From contig JADLCT010000043.1 of assembly GCA_020847045.1 (NCBI GenBank), positions 1 through 64,000 of the forward strand: DNA of 64,000 bases, given 5' to 3'. Positions within the stretch are counted from its first letter, which is position 1. Each line of letters begins with the position of its first letter. Positions 38,138 through 46,013 of the stretch are shown piece after piece. The notes under the pieces were generated by a model. That model made no database searches, was not told the origin of the DNA, and worked only from the letters and a program-made list of their open reading frames with translations. The translations under genes were made by a program, and so were the position numbers. Origin of the DNA: Bryobacterales bacterium. GTDB taxonomy: Bacteria; Acidobacteriota; Terriglobia; Bryobacterales; Bryobacteraceae.

Positions 38138-39391
38138 TCAAATTTGCAGCGTTGCGATGTCCACGCTCGACCGGTTGCCTTCCACCACCACGATGCCCGA
38201 CTCGGTGACGTGGTACATCTTTCCGTCCGCGGCCAGGTCATACCCAATGGAGGTGTCGGCCGGTACGCGCACGTTCTTATCGAGAATCGCGTTCCTAACC
38301 TTCGCCCGCCGTCCAATGTCGCAGTTATCGAAGATGATCGAGTTCTCCACCACCGCTCCGGCATGTACCTTCACGCCGCGACCGATGACGCAGTTGCGCG
38401 CCGTGCCTCCCGAGAGAATTGAGCCGCCCGCCACGATGGTGTCCACCGCCGTGCCGCGCCGCCCGTCGTCGTCGAAGGTGAACTTCGCCGGCGGATCGTC
38501 GTAGCTGGCCGTGCGCAGCGGCCACTGCCGGTTGAACAGGTTCAGCGCAGGTGAGACCGAACGCAGGTCCATGTTCGCTTCGTAGTAGGCGTCGATGGTC
38601 CCCACGTCGCGCCAGTACACTTCGCCGCCCACCGGATCGCCCGGAATCCGGTTGGTTTGAAAATCGTAGGCGTACATCGGGCACCGCCCGATCAGGCGCG
38701 GCAGGATGTCCCGTCCGAAATCATGCGAGGAGTTTTCGTCGTGCGCGTCGGCGTACAACTCACGCAACAGGGTCCGTGTCGAAAAAATGTAGTTCCCCAT
38801 CGAGGCGTACACGCGTTCGGGGTCGCCCGGCATCGTCGGCGCTCCGTCCTGCTTTTCGACAAAACTCTTCACCGCGCCGTCGTGATCGGTCTCGATCACG
38901 CCGAACTCCTTGGCGTACTCCTTGGCCACCGGAATCGCCGCGATCGACACGTCGGCGCGCTTTCTTTCGTGGAATTCGATCATGTCCCGGATGTTCATCC
39001 GGTAGATGTGATCGGCGCCGAAGATCGCCACCACGTGCGGGTCGGCCTGCTCGATCAGGTTGATGTTCTGGTAAATCGCGTCCGCCGTCCCGCGGTACCA
39101 CGACTCGCCCGGCGACCTCATCTGCGCCGGCACCGGAATCACGAAATGACTCTTCAGCAGGTGGTTCACCTCCCACCCGTCCCGCATGTGCTGCAAAAGG
39201 GACTGGCTCTTGAACTGGATCAGCACGTAGATCGAATAGATTCCCGAGTTCACCAGATTGCTCAGCACGAAGTCCACAATTCTGTACTGGCCCCCAAAGG
39301 GTACGGCCGGCTTGGCGCGCTCCTTGGTCAAGGGGTACAGTCTCGTGCCTTTCCCTCCGGCGAGCACGAACGCCAGCACTCTCAATTGCAT
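38138..39391 (-). CDS. glgC: Glucose-1-phosphate adenylyltransferase
   Basis: This 417-residue enzyme makes ADP-glucose from glucose-1-phosphate and ATP for glycogen synthesis. The N-terminal nucleotide-binding motif FVLAGGKGTRLYPLTKERA and the PFGGQYRIVDFVLSN segment are canonical. FGADHIYRMNIRDM (metal aspartate) is near residue 128, and a left-handed beta-helix C-terminus (~290-400) is present. The ATG at 39391 is chosen for an AAGAAGGA ribosome site 5-6 bases upstream, although the frame extends to 39451. It is followed by crcB. No glgA or glgB is in the window. Confidence 0.95.
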   Translation of the reverse strand: MQLRVLAFVLAGGKGTRLYPLTKERAKPAVPFGGQYRIVDFVLSNLVNSGIYSIYVLIQFKSQSLLQHMRDGWEVNHLLKSHFVIPVPAQMRSPGESWYRGTADAIYQNINLIEQADPHVVAIFGADHIYRMNIRDMIEFHERKRADVSIAAIPVAKEYAKEFGVIETDHDGAVKSFVEKQDGAPTMPGDPERVYASMGNYIFSTRTLLRELYADAHDENSSHDFGRDILPRLIGRCPMYAYDFQTNRIPGDPVGGEVYWRDVGTIDAYYEANMDLRSVSPALNLFNRQWPLRTASYDDPPAKFTFDDDGRRGTAVDTIVAGGSILSGGTARNCVIGRGVKVHAGAVVENSIIFDNCDIGRRAKVRNAILDKNVRVPADTSIGYDLAADGKMYHVTESGIVVVEGNRSSVDIATLQI

Positions 39392-39553
39392 GTCGTCCTT
39401 CTTTCCTACAGCGTATAAATCGCGAACCTGGCCAGGAAACGCATCAGCCACCTATATTCTCTACATCCCCGCGCCGTGCGGCAAGTGAAACATTCATGAC
39501 CGCATTTGTTGTTTCCACCCCGCCCGTCCTCCCTCGCCGCGGCACGGCCATGA

Positions 39554-39559
39554 TATCGT
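39554..39559 (+). promoter_or_regulatory. -10-like TATCGT for the MFS operon
   Basis: TATCGT ends 11 bases before the ATG at 39571. The leader would be a few bases long, with no ribosome site. Confidence 0.35.
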
Positions 39560-39570
39560 GAACAACTTCC

Positions 39571-40824
39571 ATGCAACCATCTTCCAGCACCTCCACCACC
39601 ACGCTCTCACGCCGCTGGATGATCATGATCTGGCTGTGCGCCGGCTACATGGTCGCCTACTTCGACCGTGTGAATCTCTCCGTCGCCCTGGCCCACAAGG
39701 ATTTCCAGCAATTCTTTCAGCTCACGGCGGAATCGCGCGGCTGGCTCAACTCGGGCTTCTTCATCACCTACGCCCTGCTCCAGATTCCCGCCGGATGGCT
39801 GGTGGACCGGTACGGCGTGAAGTGGCCCTGGGTGTGGAGCTTCACCTTCTGGAGCCTGCTGTCGGCCGCCACGGCCTACGTCGGCGGCTTCTGGCAACTA
39901 TTCGCCATCCGTCTGCTGCTGGGCGCGGGCGAGGCCTGCATCACGCCGGCCGGCATGCGCTGGATCCGGTACAACTTCGCCGAGAACCAGCGCGGCCTCA
40001 TGATCGGCATCTTCATGGGCGCCGCCAAGCTCGGGCCCGCCATCGGCACCTATCTCGCCGCGCACCTGATGACCAACTTCGGATGGCAGCAGATGTTCCT
40101 GATTCTCGGACTCGGCTGCCTGGTCTGGATCGGCCCCTGGATCGCCCTGGTCAAGGACGACGACCGGCAGTTGGAAGCCGCCGCCCGCAAAGCCGCCGTA
40201 CCCGGCGCCGCGGTTCCGTTCGGACGCCTGCTGCGAAGCCCTGTCATCATCGGCACATTGATCGGAACCTTCTGCTACCAGTACTTCACCTACTTCTCCA
40301 TGACGTGGCTGCCTTCGTATTTCGTCGAACGGCGCGGTCTCGATCTCAAGGCCACGGGTTCCTACACGGCCTTCAGCCTGCTCGGCATGGCCACCGTCGC
40401 CATCCTGGCCGGGTTCGCGGCGGACCGCCTCATCGACCGCGGCTGGAATCCCGTGCGCGTCCGGAAGGGCTTCATCCTGGCCGGCTTCCTCACTGCCTCC
40501 ACCGAGATTATCGGCGCGCTCTCGGACTCGCAGGACGTCGCCCTGTTCTTCGCCATCTTCTCGTTGAGCGGACTTGGACTGGTGACGGCCAACTACTGGG
40601 CTCTCACGCAAACCCTGCTCCCCGGCGCCGCGATTGGCCGCCTGGTCGGCGTGCAGAATTTCGCCGCCAATGTTCCGGGCATCGTCGCCGCCTCGCTCAC
40701 CGGTTATCTCCTGAAATGGACCGGCAGCTACGATGCTCCCATGTGGGCGATCTGCTTTTTCCTGATGACCGGCATTGCCTCCTATCTCTTCCTGGTCCGC
40801 GAAAAATACGTCCCGAAAGGATAA
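39571..40824 (+). CDS. MFS transporter, anion:cation symporter (hexuronate-like) family
   Basis: This 417-residue protein has 12 hydrophobic helices. MIMIWLCAGYMVAYFDRVNL, at residues ~18-37, is the characteristic first helix of the ACS family (hexuronate, galactonate and phthalate transporters), with the YFDRVNLS motif. The A-motif-like DRYGVKWPW lies between helices 2 and 3. It probably imports a sugar acid or related carboxylate with protons. It leads a three-gene operon with start-stop overlaps (TAATG at 40822-40826), which supports transport coupled to oxidation of the substrate. Confidence 0.88.
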   Translation: MQPSSSTSTTTLSRRWMIMIWLCAGYMVAYFDRVNLSVALAHKDFQQFFQLTAESRGWLNSGFFITYALLQIPAGWLVDRYGVKWPWVWSFTFWSLLSAATAYVGGFWQLFAIRLLLGAGEACITPAGMRWIRYNFAENQRGLMIGIFMGAAKLGPAIGTYLAAHLMTNFGWQQMFLILGLGCLVWIGPWIALVKDDDRQLEAAARKAAVPGAAVPFGRLLRSPVIIGTLIGTFCYQYFTYFSMTWLPSYFVERRGLDLKATGSYTAFSLLGMATVAILAGFAADRLIDRGWNPVRVRKGFILAGFLTASTEIIGALSDSQDVALFFAIFSLSGLGLVTANYWALTQTLLPGAAIGRLVGVQNFAANVPGIVAASLTGYLLKWTGSYDAPMWAICFFLMTGIASYLFLVREKYVPKG

Positions 40825-41120
40825 TGAACTGCATGGCGAAAAAGCTCCTTCTCGAAAACGTCCGCGTCCGCGTCTCCGAGGTCACCTACGACCCTGGCGT
40901 GCCGCGCCCCCGCCATATCCGCCCCACCGATCAGGTGATCGTCTTCCTGGACGACTGCGAGTATGAGCGCACCGACTCGGTGACGGGCGCCAAAACCGTC
41001 CGGCGCCGCGCCTCCGGCGAGATCATCTGGCATGACCGCGGCGAAGATGCCCCCATCCTGCGCAACCTCGGCTCGAAACCCTACCGCTCGCTCCTGATCG
41101 AACTGAAGGACCGTGTCTGA
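40824..41120 (+). CDS. Small cupin-like protein
   Basis: This 98-residue single-domain protein has alternating beta strands and the C-terminal pattern YRSLLIELKD typical of small cupins. Few of the usual metal histidines are present (HIRPTDQVIVFLDD, IWHDRGEDAP), so metal binding is uncertain. The start overlaps the MFS stop by one base (TAATG); a second ATG at 40833 is possible. It is coupled again to the dehydrogenase gene (TGATG). Its role is unknown; cupins beside sugar-acid genes are often isomerases or sensors. Confidence 0.7.
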   Translation: MNCMAKKLLLENVRVRVSEVTYDPGVPRPRHIRPTDQVIVFLDDCEYERTDSVTGAKTVRRRASGEIIWHDRGEDAPILRNLGSKPYRSLLIELKDRV

Positions 41121-42073
41121 TGGGCTTTGGACGTTTCGAGCGCGCGGCCGTCATCGGCACCGGCATGATGGGGCCGGGCATCGCGCTGACGCTCTCGCTT
41201 GGCGGCGTCTGGGCGCGCCTGGTCAGCCGGTCGGAGGAGGGCGCGCGCGAGGGTCTGCGTAAGGCGCATGAGCAGCTCACCGTTCTGGAGCGGAACGCCC
41301 TCATCGGGACGGACCGCGCCGCCTTTGCGCGCGAAACCCTCAGCGCCGGAACCGACCTGGAGGACAGCGTCCGGCAGGCCGGGCTAGTCGTCGAGTCGGT
41401 GATCGAGGACATGGCGTTCAAGCAGTCGCTCTTTGCACAGCTCGATGCCTGGGCGCGGCCCGAAACGATTCTCGCCAGCAACACCTCCGGACTCTCCATC
41501 ACTGAGATCGCCTTGCCGTGCGCCAACGCCGCACGCGTGATGACGGCGCACTTCTGGAATCCGCCCCACATCATGCCGCTGGTGGAAATTGTCCGCGGCG
41601 CGCGGACCGATGCCGCTCTCGCCGAGCAGCTCCGCGCCCTGCTGGCGCACTGCGGCAAGGCCGTGGTGATGGTAAAGAAGGACCGGCCTGGCCAGCTCGG
41701 CAACCGCCTCCAGATGGCCCTCTGGCGCGAGGCCATCTACATTGCGCAGGAGGGCATCGCCGATATTGAAGACATCGACACCGCCGCCAAGCTCGGCTTT
41801 GGGCTGCGCCTTCCCGTCTATGGCATGTTGGAGCACGCCGATATGGTGGGGCTAGGGCTGGCCAGCGCCGTGCTCTCCAACGCCGCCCGCGATCTGTACA
41901 GCCTTCCTTCGCCGCCCGTCCTGCTTGCGCAGAAGGTCGAGGCGGGCGAGACCGGCGCCGCCGCCGGCCGGGGTTTCTATGACTGGACGCGCCGCGACGC
42001 CGCCTCGGTCCGGGAACGGCGTGACGCCTTCGTGCTCGACTTTCTCCGGAACTGGCGTTCGTCCGGCGTCTGA
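41120..42073 (+). CDS. 3-hydroxyacyl-CoA dehydrogenase-type NAD-dependent dehydrogenase
   Basis: This 317-residue cytoplasmic enzyme has the Rossmann motif VIGTGMMGPGIALTLSLGG at residues ~9-27, the SNTSGLSITEIA segment near 118 and a catalytic histidine in HFWNPPHIMPLVEIV near 139. The C-terminal helical dimer domain is complete. The family oxidises 3-hydroxyacyl-CoA or free 3-hydroxy acids such as L-gulonate. With an ACS-type transporter and a cupin in the same operon, a sugar-acid or hydroxy-acid substrate is more likely than a fatty acyl-CoA; this is an inference from context. Its start overlaps the cupin stop by one base. Confidence 0.85.
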   Translation: MGFGRFERAAVIGTGMMGPGIALTLSLGGVWARLVSRSEEGAREGLRKAHEQLTVLERNALIGTDRAAFARETLSAGTDLEDSVRQAGLVVESVIEDMAFKQSLFAQLDAWARPETILASNTSGLSITEIALPCANAARVMTAHFWNPPHIMPLVEIVRGARTDAALAEQLRALLAHCGKAVVMVKKDRPGQLGNRLQMALWREAIYIAQEGIADIEDIDTAAKLGFGLRLPVYGMLEHADMVGLGLASAVLSNAARDLYSLPSPPVLLAQKVEAGETGAAAGRGFYDWTRRDAASVRERRDAFVLDFLRNWRSSGV

Positions 42074-42088
42074 GTGTGCGCGCCGGAC

Positions 42089-42541
42089 TTACTTCACCTG
42101 CATGGTCCGCACATACTCGGTAAGATTGCGCATGCGCAGGTGAGGGCTCGAGTTGTCGCCCCGCGCCAGCGAGCGGAACAAGTCACCCCACAGCGGCATC
42201 TCACGGCTTCCATGAGAGGCCAGCGGGACCGTTCCTTCCAGCACCCCAAATACGCGCAGCTGGGGAAATTTTCCGCCGTTATTCTTCGACAGCAGCGTTA
42301 AGTCACCCGGGGCCACTTTCAACGCCGCCACCGCCGGACCATCCCCTTTTCCCGCCACTCCGTGGCAGACGGCGCAGTAACTCTTGTACATCACCGCTCC
42401 GCTGGATGGGTCTGTCGAGCGGATGGGCGCCTGCTTGAGCTCCTTGGTTTGCGCCATGGACACCGTTGGCGCGGCCAGCAATGCGGCCGTCACCACAACT
42501 GGCGCTAGTAGATATGAGCGAAAGTGAAATCGTAGCGACAT
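42089..42541 (-). CDS. Exported monohaem cytochrome c
   Basis: This 150-residue protein has a signal peptide (1-30) and one class I cytochrome c domain: CAVCHGVAGKGDGP near residue 58 and a distal methionine in REMPLWGDLF near 120. It would be a periplasmic electron carrier or a domain donor to an oxidase. It lies downstream of the GlcG/HbpS-like gene on the same strand, separated by 60 bases, and converges with the dehydrogenase operon. Confidence 0.88.
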   Translation of the reverse strand: MSLRFHFRSYLLAPVVVTAALLAAPTVSMAQTKELKQAPIRSTDPSSGAVMYKSYCAVCHGVAGKGDGPAVAALKVAPGDLTLLSKNNGGKFPQLRVFGVLEGTVPLASHGSREMPLWGDLFRSLARGDNSSPHLRMRNLTEYVRTMQVK

Positions 42542-42601
42542 GGTGGATTACTCCGCACTTAGTCAGAGCACGCCGCGTGCCATGCCGCCCGGTTGTCCTA
42601 C

Positions 42602-43063
42602 TTACTGCAGCAGCGCGTCAATCGCAGCCTGGCAGATGGCCTCGTCCACCTCCGAAGCCGCGCCGCTGGCCGCCATGGAGCCAATCGTCCGGCCGTCCAC
42701 CTTGATGGGCAGGCCGCCCTGGTTCGGGAAGCCGTCCGGGAAGGCCAGCACCTGCAGGTTGCCGCCCTTCAACGCATCGGCTGCCGCCTTGGACGGACGT
42801 CCGTAGAGCGCCGCGTATTTGGCCTTCTTCTGCGCGAATTGAATCGTGTTCAACCCCGCGCCATCGGCTTTCTGCAAAAACAGAAGGTTGCCGCTTTCGT
42901 CCATGATGCACAGCGTCACCTGCACGCCCCGCTTGGCCGCCTCGGCCTCGGCCACGGACACCAGTTTTTTCACGGCCGCCAGATCCAGGAACTTCTTTGA
43001 CGGCAAATCGACGGCGCCCAGCACGAAGCTGAGCGCCAGGAGCAACACAGTCAGTTTCAGCAT
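42602..43063 (-). CDS. Exported GlcG/HbpS family haem-binding-like protein
   Basis: This 153-residue protein has a signal peptide (1-18) and one GlcG/HbpS (DUF336) domain with typical motifs: VTLCIMDESGNLL, QKADGAG, FAQKKAKYAALYGRPS and FPNQGGLPIKVDGRTIGSM. HbpS of Streptomyces binds haem outside the cell and senses redox stress; other members are of unknown role. Here it lies between leucyl aminopeptidase (13 bases upstream) and an exported cytochrome c. A haem-related function is plausible but not shown. Confidence 0.85.
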   Translation of the reverse strand: MLKLTVLLLALSFVLGAVDLPSKKFLDLAAVKKLVSVAEAEAAKRGVQVTLCIMDESGNLLFLQKADGAGLNTIQFAQKKAKYAALYGRPSKAAADALKGGNLQVLAFPDGFPNQGGLPIKVDGRTIGSMAASGAASEVDEAICQAAIDALLQ

Positions 43064-43070
43064 GGGCTTC

Positions 43071-43076
43071 AGGGTA
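43071..43076 (-). promoter_or_regulatory. -10-like TACCCT before the GlcG-like gene
   Basis: TACCCT on the minus strand ends 7 bases before the ATG at 43063. It fits in the 13-base gap after the pepA stop, so the gene may have its own start or simply be read through from pepA. Confidence 0.25.
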
Positions 43077-44546
43077 TCAGCCCTTCCAACCCATCGCCAG
43101 TTCCACGAAAGTCCGCACGCAGACGCCGGTGGGGCCCTTGGCCATCCACGGCTTGCCTTCGTCGAGCCACGCTGTGCCGGCGATGTCCAGGTGAACCCAC
43201 GGCGTCGGGTCGGCGAATTCCTTCAGGAAATAGGCCGCCGTGATCGACCCGCCCCAGCGCGTGCCGATGTTCTGGAGGTCTGCGAACGGGGATTCCAACT
43301 GCTTCTTGTAGTCGTCGTCCAGGGGCATCCGCCACATGGTTTCGGCGGCCGACTGCGACGCCGCCAGCACGGCGCCGTACCACTCGTCGTCGTTGGAAAA
43401 CGCGCCAATGTGCACATGGCCCAGAGCCACCACGATGGAGCCGGTCAAGGTCGCCGCGTCGATCATGTGCGTGACTCCCAGCTCGCGTTGCGCATAGGTG
43501 ATGGCGTCGATCAGAATCAGCCGGCCCTCGGCGTCGGTATTCAGAACCTCCACAGTCTTTCCGTTCAGCGACTTCACGATGTCACCGGGCCGCTGCGCCT
43601 TGCCGCCGACGTGGTTTTCCACCGCCGGAATCAGCGCCGTTACCTTGACGGGAGGCTTCAACTGCGCGATCGCCCGCATGGCGCCGATGGCCGCCGCGCC
43701 GCCCGCCATGTCGTACTTCATCTTCTCCATGCCGTCGGAGGGCTTGATCGACACGCCGCCCGTGTCGAAGGTGACGCCCTTGCCAATGATGCCCAGGTGG
43801 CCCATGGCGGCCTGTCCGGCGGGTTCATAAGTCAGCACGATCAGCGCGGGTGGAAAGGCCGATCCCTGCGCCACGCCCAGCAGCGAGCCCATGCCCAACT
43901 GGGCCATCCGGTCGCGGTCCAGAATGTCGCAACCGAGCCCCAGCGGACCGGCCATGGCTTGCGCGCGCGCGGCCAGTTCGAGAGGTGGCAGCAGGTTGCC
44001 CGGCTCGTTCACGAGTTCGCGCGTGAAGTTCTGGCTTTCGGCGATGACGCGGGCGTGATGGAAGGCCGACTCGAGTCCCGGTGTCGCGCCACCCACGGCG
44101 ATCAGGCAGTCGTCGATGCGCTTCTCGGCCTTGTCGCCGTTGGTCTTGTGCTGCTCGGGCTCAAACTCGCCCAGAATCGCGCCCGATGTGGCCGCCGCCA
44201 CCAGGTCCGGCGTCTGTTCGGGTTTGGCCAGCGCCACGGCGGCGCTTTTCGTTTTTCCCTTGGCCAGGCGCAGCGCCGCGCCCACGGCCTTGCGCACGGT
44301 GGCCGCCTTCAAGCCGTCGCGCTTGCCGCAGCCGGCCAGAATCACCCGGCGCGCCGCCAGGCCAGCCGGCGCATGCACCAACACCAGGTCCATGGGCTTG
44401 CCTTTGTACTCGCCGCTGGCGTACAACTCCGCCAGCACGGCATCGCAGGCGGCGCCCGTCACCGGCGCGGCATCTTCAAACGCGAGCACGATCAACGCTC
44501 CCGCTTCCACTTGGGCGAGCGGCGTCCGCTCGAATCGGATGTTCAT
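43077..44546 (-). CDS. pepA: Leucyl aminopeptidase (M17)
   Basis: This 489-residue cytosolic dizinc aminopeptidase removes N-terminal residues from peptides and forms hexamers. The signature NTDAEGRLIL is near residue 330, with the metal-binding VTFDTGGVSIKPSDGMEKMK near 245 containing lysine and aspartate ligands. The N-terminal macro-like domain is present. The ATG at 44546 is chosen because the protein begins MNIRFERTPL there and a TACAAC hexamer lies 6 bases upstream. It diverges from cinA with a 153-base gap. Confidence 0.95.
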   Translation of the reverse strand: MNIRFERTPLAQVEAGALIVLAFEDAAPVTGAACDAVLAELYASGEYKGKPMDLVLVHAPAGLAARRVILAGCGKRDGLKAATVRKAVGAALRLAKGKTKSAAVALAKPEQTPDLVAAATSGAILGEFEPEQHKTNGDKAEKRIDDCLIAVGGATPGLESAFHHARVIAESQNFTRELVNEPGNLLPPLELAARAQAMAGPLGLGCDILDRDRMAQLGMGSLLGVAQGSAFPPALIVLTYEPAGQAAMGHLGIIGKGVTFDTGGVSIKPSDGMEKMKYDMAGGAAAIGAMRAIAQLKPPVKVTALIPAVENHVGGKAQRPGDIVKSLNGKTVEVLNTDAEGRLILIDAITYAQRELGVTHMIDAATLTGSIVVALGHVHIGAFSNDDEWYGAVLAASQSAAETMWRMPLDDDYKKQLESPFADLQNIGTRWGGSITAAYFLKEFADPTPWVHLDIAGTAWLDEGKPWMAKGPTGVCVRTFVELAMGWKG

Positions 44547-44552
44547 ATGTCT

Positions 44553-44558
44553 GTTGTA
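44553..44558 (-). promoter_or_regulatory. -10-like TACAAC before pepA
   Basis: TACAAC on the minus strand ends 6 bases before the ATG at 44546. The last base deviates from TANNNT. Confidence 0.3.
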
Positions 44559-44699
44559 GCAGGAGCAGGCCGGCCGCGCCGCACCGCCCATGGAAAGCCC
44601 CGTGAACCAAAGGGACAGCAGGGTGCGGTCCAACTGCTTCAGCCGTCATTTGGCGCGCCATCGCCGGACGGCGAGCGTCATGGGCGATACTCAGAAGAC

Positions 44700-45968
44700 G
44701 TGAACGCAGAGATCATTGCCGTGGGCAGCGAGATGCTCACACCGCAGCGCACCGATACCAACTCTCTTTGGTTGACCGCCGAGTTGAATAGCCTCGGCAT
44801 CGAGGTGGTGGCCAAGATCATCGTCGGTGACGACCGCCCACGCCTCACCGAAACCATTGCCGACGCCACGCGCCGCAGCGAGCTCGTGATCATCACCGGC
44901 GGGTTGGGACCCACAGAGGATGACCTGACACGTGAATGCGTGGCCGGCGCCACGCACCGCCAGTTGCGGTTTTCGCAGCCGTTGCTGGACGATCTGCTGG
45001 CGCGCTTTACCCGTTTAGGCCGCGCCATGGCCGAAAACAACAAGCGGCAGGCGTATCTCATCGAGGGCGCCGAGGCGTTGCCCAACCCGAACGGCAGCGC
45101 GCCCGGGCAGTGGTTGCGGCTCGCGCCGGACCGGCACATCGCCCTGCTTCCCGGCCCGCCCCGCGAGATGAAGCCGCTCTACACGGCGCAGGTGGGGCCT
45201 CGCCTGGCCGCGCTCATCCCGCCGCAGCACATTCGCGTGCTCACCTTCCGCATTGCCGGCATGGGGGAGTCCGACGTCGATTCCTTGGTGGCGCCGGTCT
45301 ACTCACGATACAAGAATCCGGTGACCACCATCCTGGCCAAGCCGGGCGATGTCGAGTTGGACTTCCGCGCCCGCTGCCAGACGGTAGCCGAAGCCGACGC
45401 GTTGCTGGCCGAGGTGGGCGCGAAGGTGGAGGAACTGCTGGGCGAGCGCATCTATTCGCGCGACGGCTCTCCGCTGGAGGCCGCCACAGGAGCTCTGCTG
45501 CGCGCCCGGAAAGCCACGCTGTCGGTGGCCGAAAGCTGCACGGGCGGTCTTCTGGCCGAGCGCATCTCCTCCGTACCGGGCAGTTCCGAGTATTTCAACG
45601 GCGGCTTTGTTGTCTACTCGCGCGGTTTGAAACACGCGCTGCTGGGCCTTCCCATGGAGGAGATCTCCGGGCCCCTCGTCTATGGCGAGGCGGCCGCCCG
45701 GGCGCTCGCCACGGCTACGCGCCAGCGAACGGGCTCGGACTATGCCATCGCCATCACCGGCGTGGCCGGGCCCGGTCCCGATGAGGGCTTTGCGCCAGGA
45801 CACGCCGTGGTGGCCATCGCCTCGGCCGGGCCAACCGTGGCGCGCACGCTGACGCTGTTCGGAGACCGCGGCCGCATTCGCTTCATGGCCACCCAGTCCG
45901 CGCTCGACCTGCTGCGCCGCAGTTTCCTGCTTCCCGCCGCCGGCCATCTTCCCCCAGCCGGCGCGTAG
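44700..45968 (+). CDS. cinA: CinA: competence/damage-inducible protein, nicotinamide-nucleotide amidase
   Basis: This 422-residue protein joins an N-terminal MoCF/COG1058 domain (AEIIAVGSEMLTPQRTDTNS; IITGGLGPTEDDLT near 65) to a C-terminal PncC amidohydrolase (AESCTGGLLAERIS near 280; ITGVAGPGPDEG near 355). The second domain deamidates NMN to nicotinate mononucleotide in pyridine-nucleotide recycling. The start is a GTG at 44700, because homology begins immediately after it and no ATG is in frame nearby. A GATACT lies 8 bases upstream and there is no good ribosome site. Length fits full-length CinA. Confidence 0.93.
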   Translation: MNAEIIAVGSEMLTPQRTDTNSLWLTAELNSLGIEVVAKIIVGDDRPRLTETIADATRRSELVIITGGLGPTEDDLTRECVAGATHRQLRFSQPLLDDLLARFTRLGRAMAENNKRQAYLIEGAEALPNPNGSAPGQWLRLAPDRHIALLPGPPREMKPLYTAQVGPRLAALIPPQHIRVLTFRIAGMGESDVDSLVAPVYSRYKNPVTTILAKPGDVELDFRARCQTVAEADALLAEVGAKVEELLGERIYSRDGSPLEAATGALLRARKATLSVAESCTGGLLAERISSVPGSSEYFNGGFVVYSRGLKHALLGLPMEEISGPLVYGEAAARALATATRQRTGSDYAIAITGVAGPGPDEGFAPGHAVVAIASAGPTVARTLTLFGDRGRIRFMATQSALDLLRRSFLLPAAGHLPPAGA

Positions 45969-46000
45969 CCGAACCGGGCGTCCGCGGCGTGGCGGCGTGA

Positions 46001-46006
46001 CACAAT
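46001..46006 (+). promoter_or_regulatory. -10-like CACAAT before the tricorn-like gene
   Basis: CACAAT (one mismatch to TACAAT) ends 7 bases before the ATG at 46014, with AGAGGG abutting the start. Confidence 0.25.
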
Positions 46007-46013
46007 CAGAGGG

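Noticed and set aside
37764-38140. Fluoride riboswitch upstream of crcB
   Set aside because: crcB begins 5 bases after the glgC stop, so there is no space for the aptamer.
42846-44699. Long 5' extension of the cinA frame over pepA and the GlcG-like gene
   Set aside because: CinA homology begins directly after the GTG at 44700, and the upstream part is antisense to well-supported genes.
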